Positions 62,531 to 64,000 of a stretch of DNA of 64,000 nt are shown here, piece by piece. How positions within the stretch are numbered: position 1 is the stretch's first letter; each line of letters begins with the position of its first letter. A program made the translations under genes and the position numbers. The notes beneath the pieces are model-generated. The model saw nothing but the letters and a program-made list of their open reading frames with translations, did not search any database and was not told the origin of the DNA. Source of the DNA: Epiperipatus broadwayi (lineage: Eukaryota > Onychophora > Udeonychophora > Euonychophora > Peripatidae); NCBI GenBank assembly GCA_028023455.1, contig JAQFVV010006729.1, forward strand, positions 353,624 to 417,623, read 5' to 3'.

Positions 62531-63074
62531 ACATTTGCAAAATAATATAGGCGCTTATATAAAAACAAAATAAAATTATATTACTCTGCAAGCACTTTCA
62601 AGAGATGTGTTCTCATCTTCATAGTTCTGAGTGAAGTAATTATATGCATATTATGCAATAGAAACCAGATTACTACAACACAAATATGTATACATCAAAG
62701 CTCAGTCAGATCCATCATATTTTATTCCATTTTTGCACTTCAGCAGAAACTAACAGAACACCAGTGTGAACCACAAGTTGTCAACCTGGTCTGCAAAGAA
62801 AGGCATGACATAAAAAGAAAAGTTAAGGAAGCCTGCTTCTTGTGATGGATTGCAATGCCATCAACTGCAAGGACACATGCTTCATGATCTCAAAAAAATG
62901 GAGTAATTAACCTTTGAACTTTGCATAATTTGCATATAATTACTTCACTTAGAGTTATGAAGATGAGAGCACATCTCTTGAAAGCACTTGCAGAGTAATA
63001 TAATTTTACTTTGTTTTTAAGTAAAAAGTAGCTTTGCGGTCAGGTGCAATAGTGCCTATATTATTTTACAAATA
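62531..63074. repeat. Inverted repeat, about 120-145-bp arms
   Basis: Left arm 62531-62657, right arm 62922-63074. Paired blocks include CTCTGCAAGCACTTTCAAGA / TCTTGAAAGCACTTGCAGAG, GAAGTAATTATATGCA / TGCATATAATTACTTC and AAAATAATATAGGC / GCCTATATTATTTT. The right arm has an insertion of about 32 bp (AAGTAGCTTTGCGGTCAGG region). The interior (about 265 bp) is less AT-rich; no ORF. A non-autonomous foldback or MITE-like element. Confidence 0.85.
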
Positions 63075-63314
63075 TATTTTCACATGCAAAATTTTCAATT
63101 ATATTTGAACTACAAAATTTGTGTATATTATGAATATATTCACACTTTAAGATCATCTGGTATGTATTCATAATAATTGTAAAGAAAGTCAGAATATCAT
63201 AATTATGGAATGATTCAGGTGTTTAAACTCTAAATTGCCTGAACAATGGAAGTTGTTCATCCTTATATAAAAGTAAGTGTTATAATCATCTACATATAAC
63301 TAACTTCTCTCAAT

Positions 63315-63505
63315 ATATATAAATACCAACTGATGAGTGCTCATTCAGCACAAAATACATATAGTGAAGATTATTTATCTTTTTCACATGTATGTGGTCT
63401 TGTGTATTTGTTGTACAAGATGAATTGGATAGCTGTGGGGTGCTTGAAAGTCTGAGTTCAAGTTTCTTATAATTACATTATGTTTAGTATAAACAATGTA
63501 CATAT
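63315..63505 (+). mobile_element. Dispersed repeat family B, SINE-like copy
   Basis: CAACTGATGAGTGCTCATTC, TTTATCTTTTTCACATGT, then GGATAGCTGTGGGGTGCTTG, AAAGTCTGAGTTCAAGTTTC (box B-like GTTCAAGTTTC). Matches the right arm of the 14-kb pair. Confidence 0.7.
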
Positions 63506-63530
63506 ATTTAAATATTAAATATATATATAA

Positions 63531-64000
<470 letters not shown>

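Overview
The window is extremely A+T-rich eukaryotic DNA, roughly three quarters A+T by eye. It is almost entirely non-coding and dominated by transposable elements, inverted repeats and microsatellites. It looks like intronic or intergenic DNA of an animal with a large genome. Three things point to an animal: one intron-flanked exon of a receptor-type guanylate cyclase (54062-54185), a Penelope-like retroelement relic together with LINEs of L1/Tx1-like and RTE-like type, and a degenerate TTAGGG-type interstitial telomeric tract (57011-57062). The TTAGGG type argues against most insects (TTAGG). The two arms of a large palindrome differ mainly at CpG versus TpG/CpA sites, which suggests germline CpG methylation. 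I cannot name the species.

Layout. 0.3-3.4 kb: short inverted repeats and old dispersed repeats. 3.4-7.4 kb: the best-preserved element, a LINE with the tail of ORF1 overlapping the start of ORF2 (AP endonuclease, reverse transcriptase, C-terminal CCHC), broken by a few frameshifts. 7.4-22.9 kb: AT-rich DNA with an uncharacterised 103-codon ORF, an (ATT)n array, tRNA-like SINEs, two RTE tails and a 380-bp inverted repeat. 22.9-23.9 kb: three copies of a dispersed repeat in inverted and direct arrangement, carrying a hammerhead-ribozyme-like core. 24.45-28.66 kb: a 4.2-kb near-perfect palindrome (arms about 2.07 kb, loop 58 bp) followed directly by a 172-bp palindromic MITE. 30.7-31.9 kb: four (AT)n tracts, each enclosed by short inverted arms. 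32.2-33.3 kb: a decayed LINE reverse transcriptase on the minus strand. 33.5-34.07 kb: a composite repeat with an inverted internal block. 34.8-38.0 kb: a LINE ORF2 C-terminal relic, then a separate ORF1 (RRM-like region plus zinc knuckles) with no ORF2 behind it. 40.5-41.8 kb: a SINE next to a 1.2-kb TCTA-derived tract. 45.0-46.0 kb: Penelope-like RT plus GIY-YIG relic. 54.06 kb: the guanylate cyclase exon. 56.3-57.5 kb: a 1.17-kb terminal-inverted-repeat element containing telomere-like repeats. 62.5-64.0 kb: two inverted repeats, a SINE-like copy and an (ATT)n array running off the end.

The only likely host gene is the guanylate cyclase. If the exon is functional, the introns around it are long: no neighbouring exon was recognised in 54 kb upstream or 9.8 kb downstream. 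Everything else recognisable is mobile DNA in various stages of decay. The most unusual items are the 4.2-kb palindrome with CpG-type arm divergence, the repeat family with an almost complete hammerhead core, the telomeric tract inside a DNA transposon, and the ORF1-only LINE unit.
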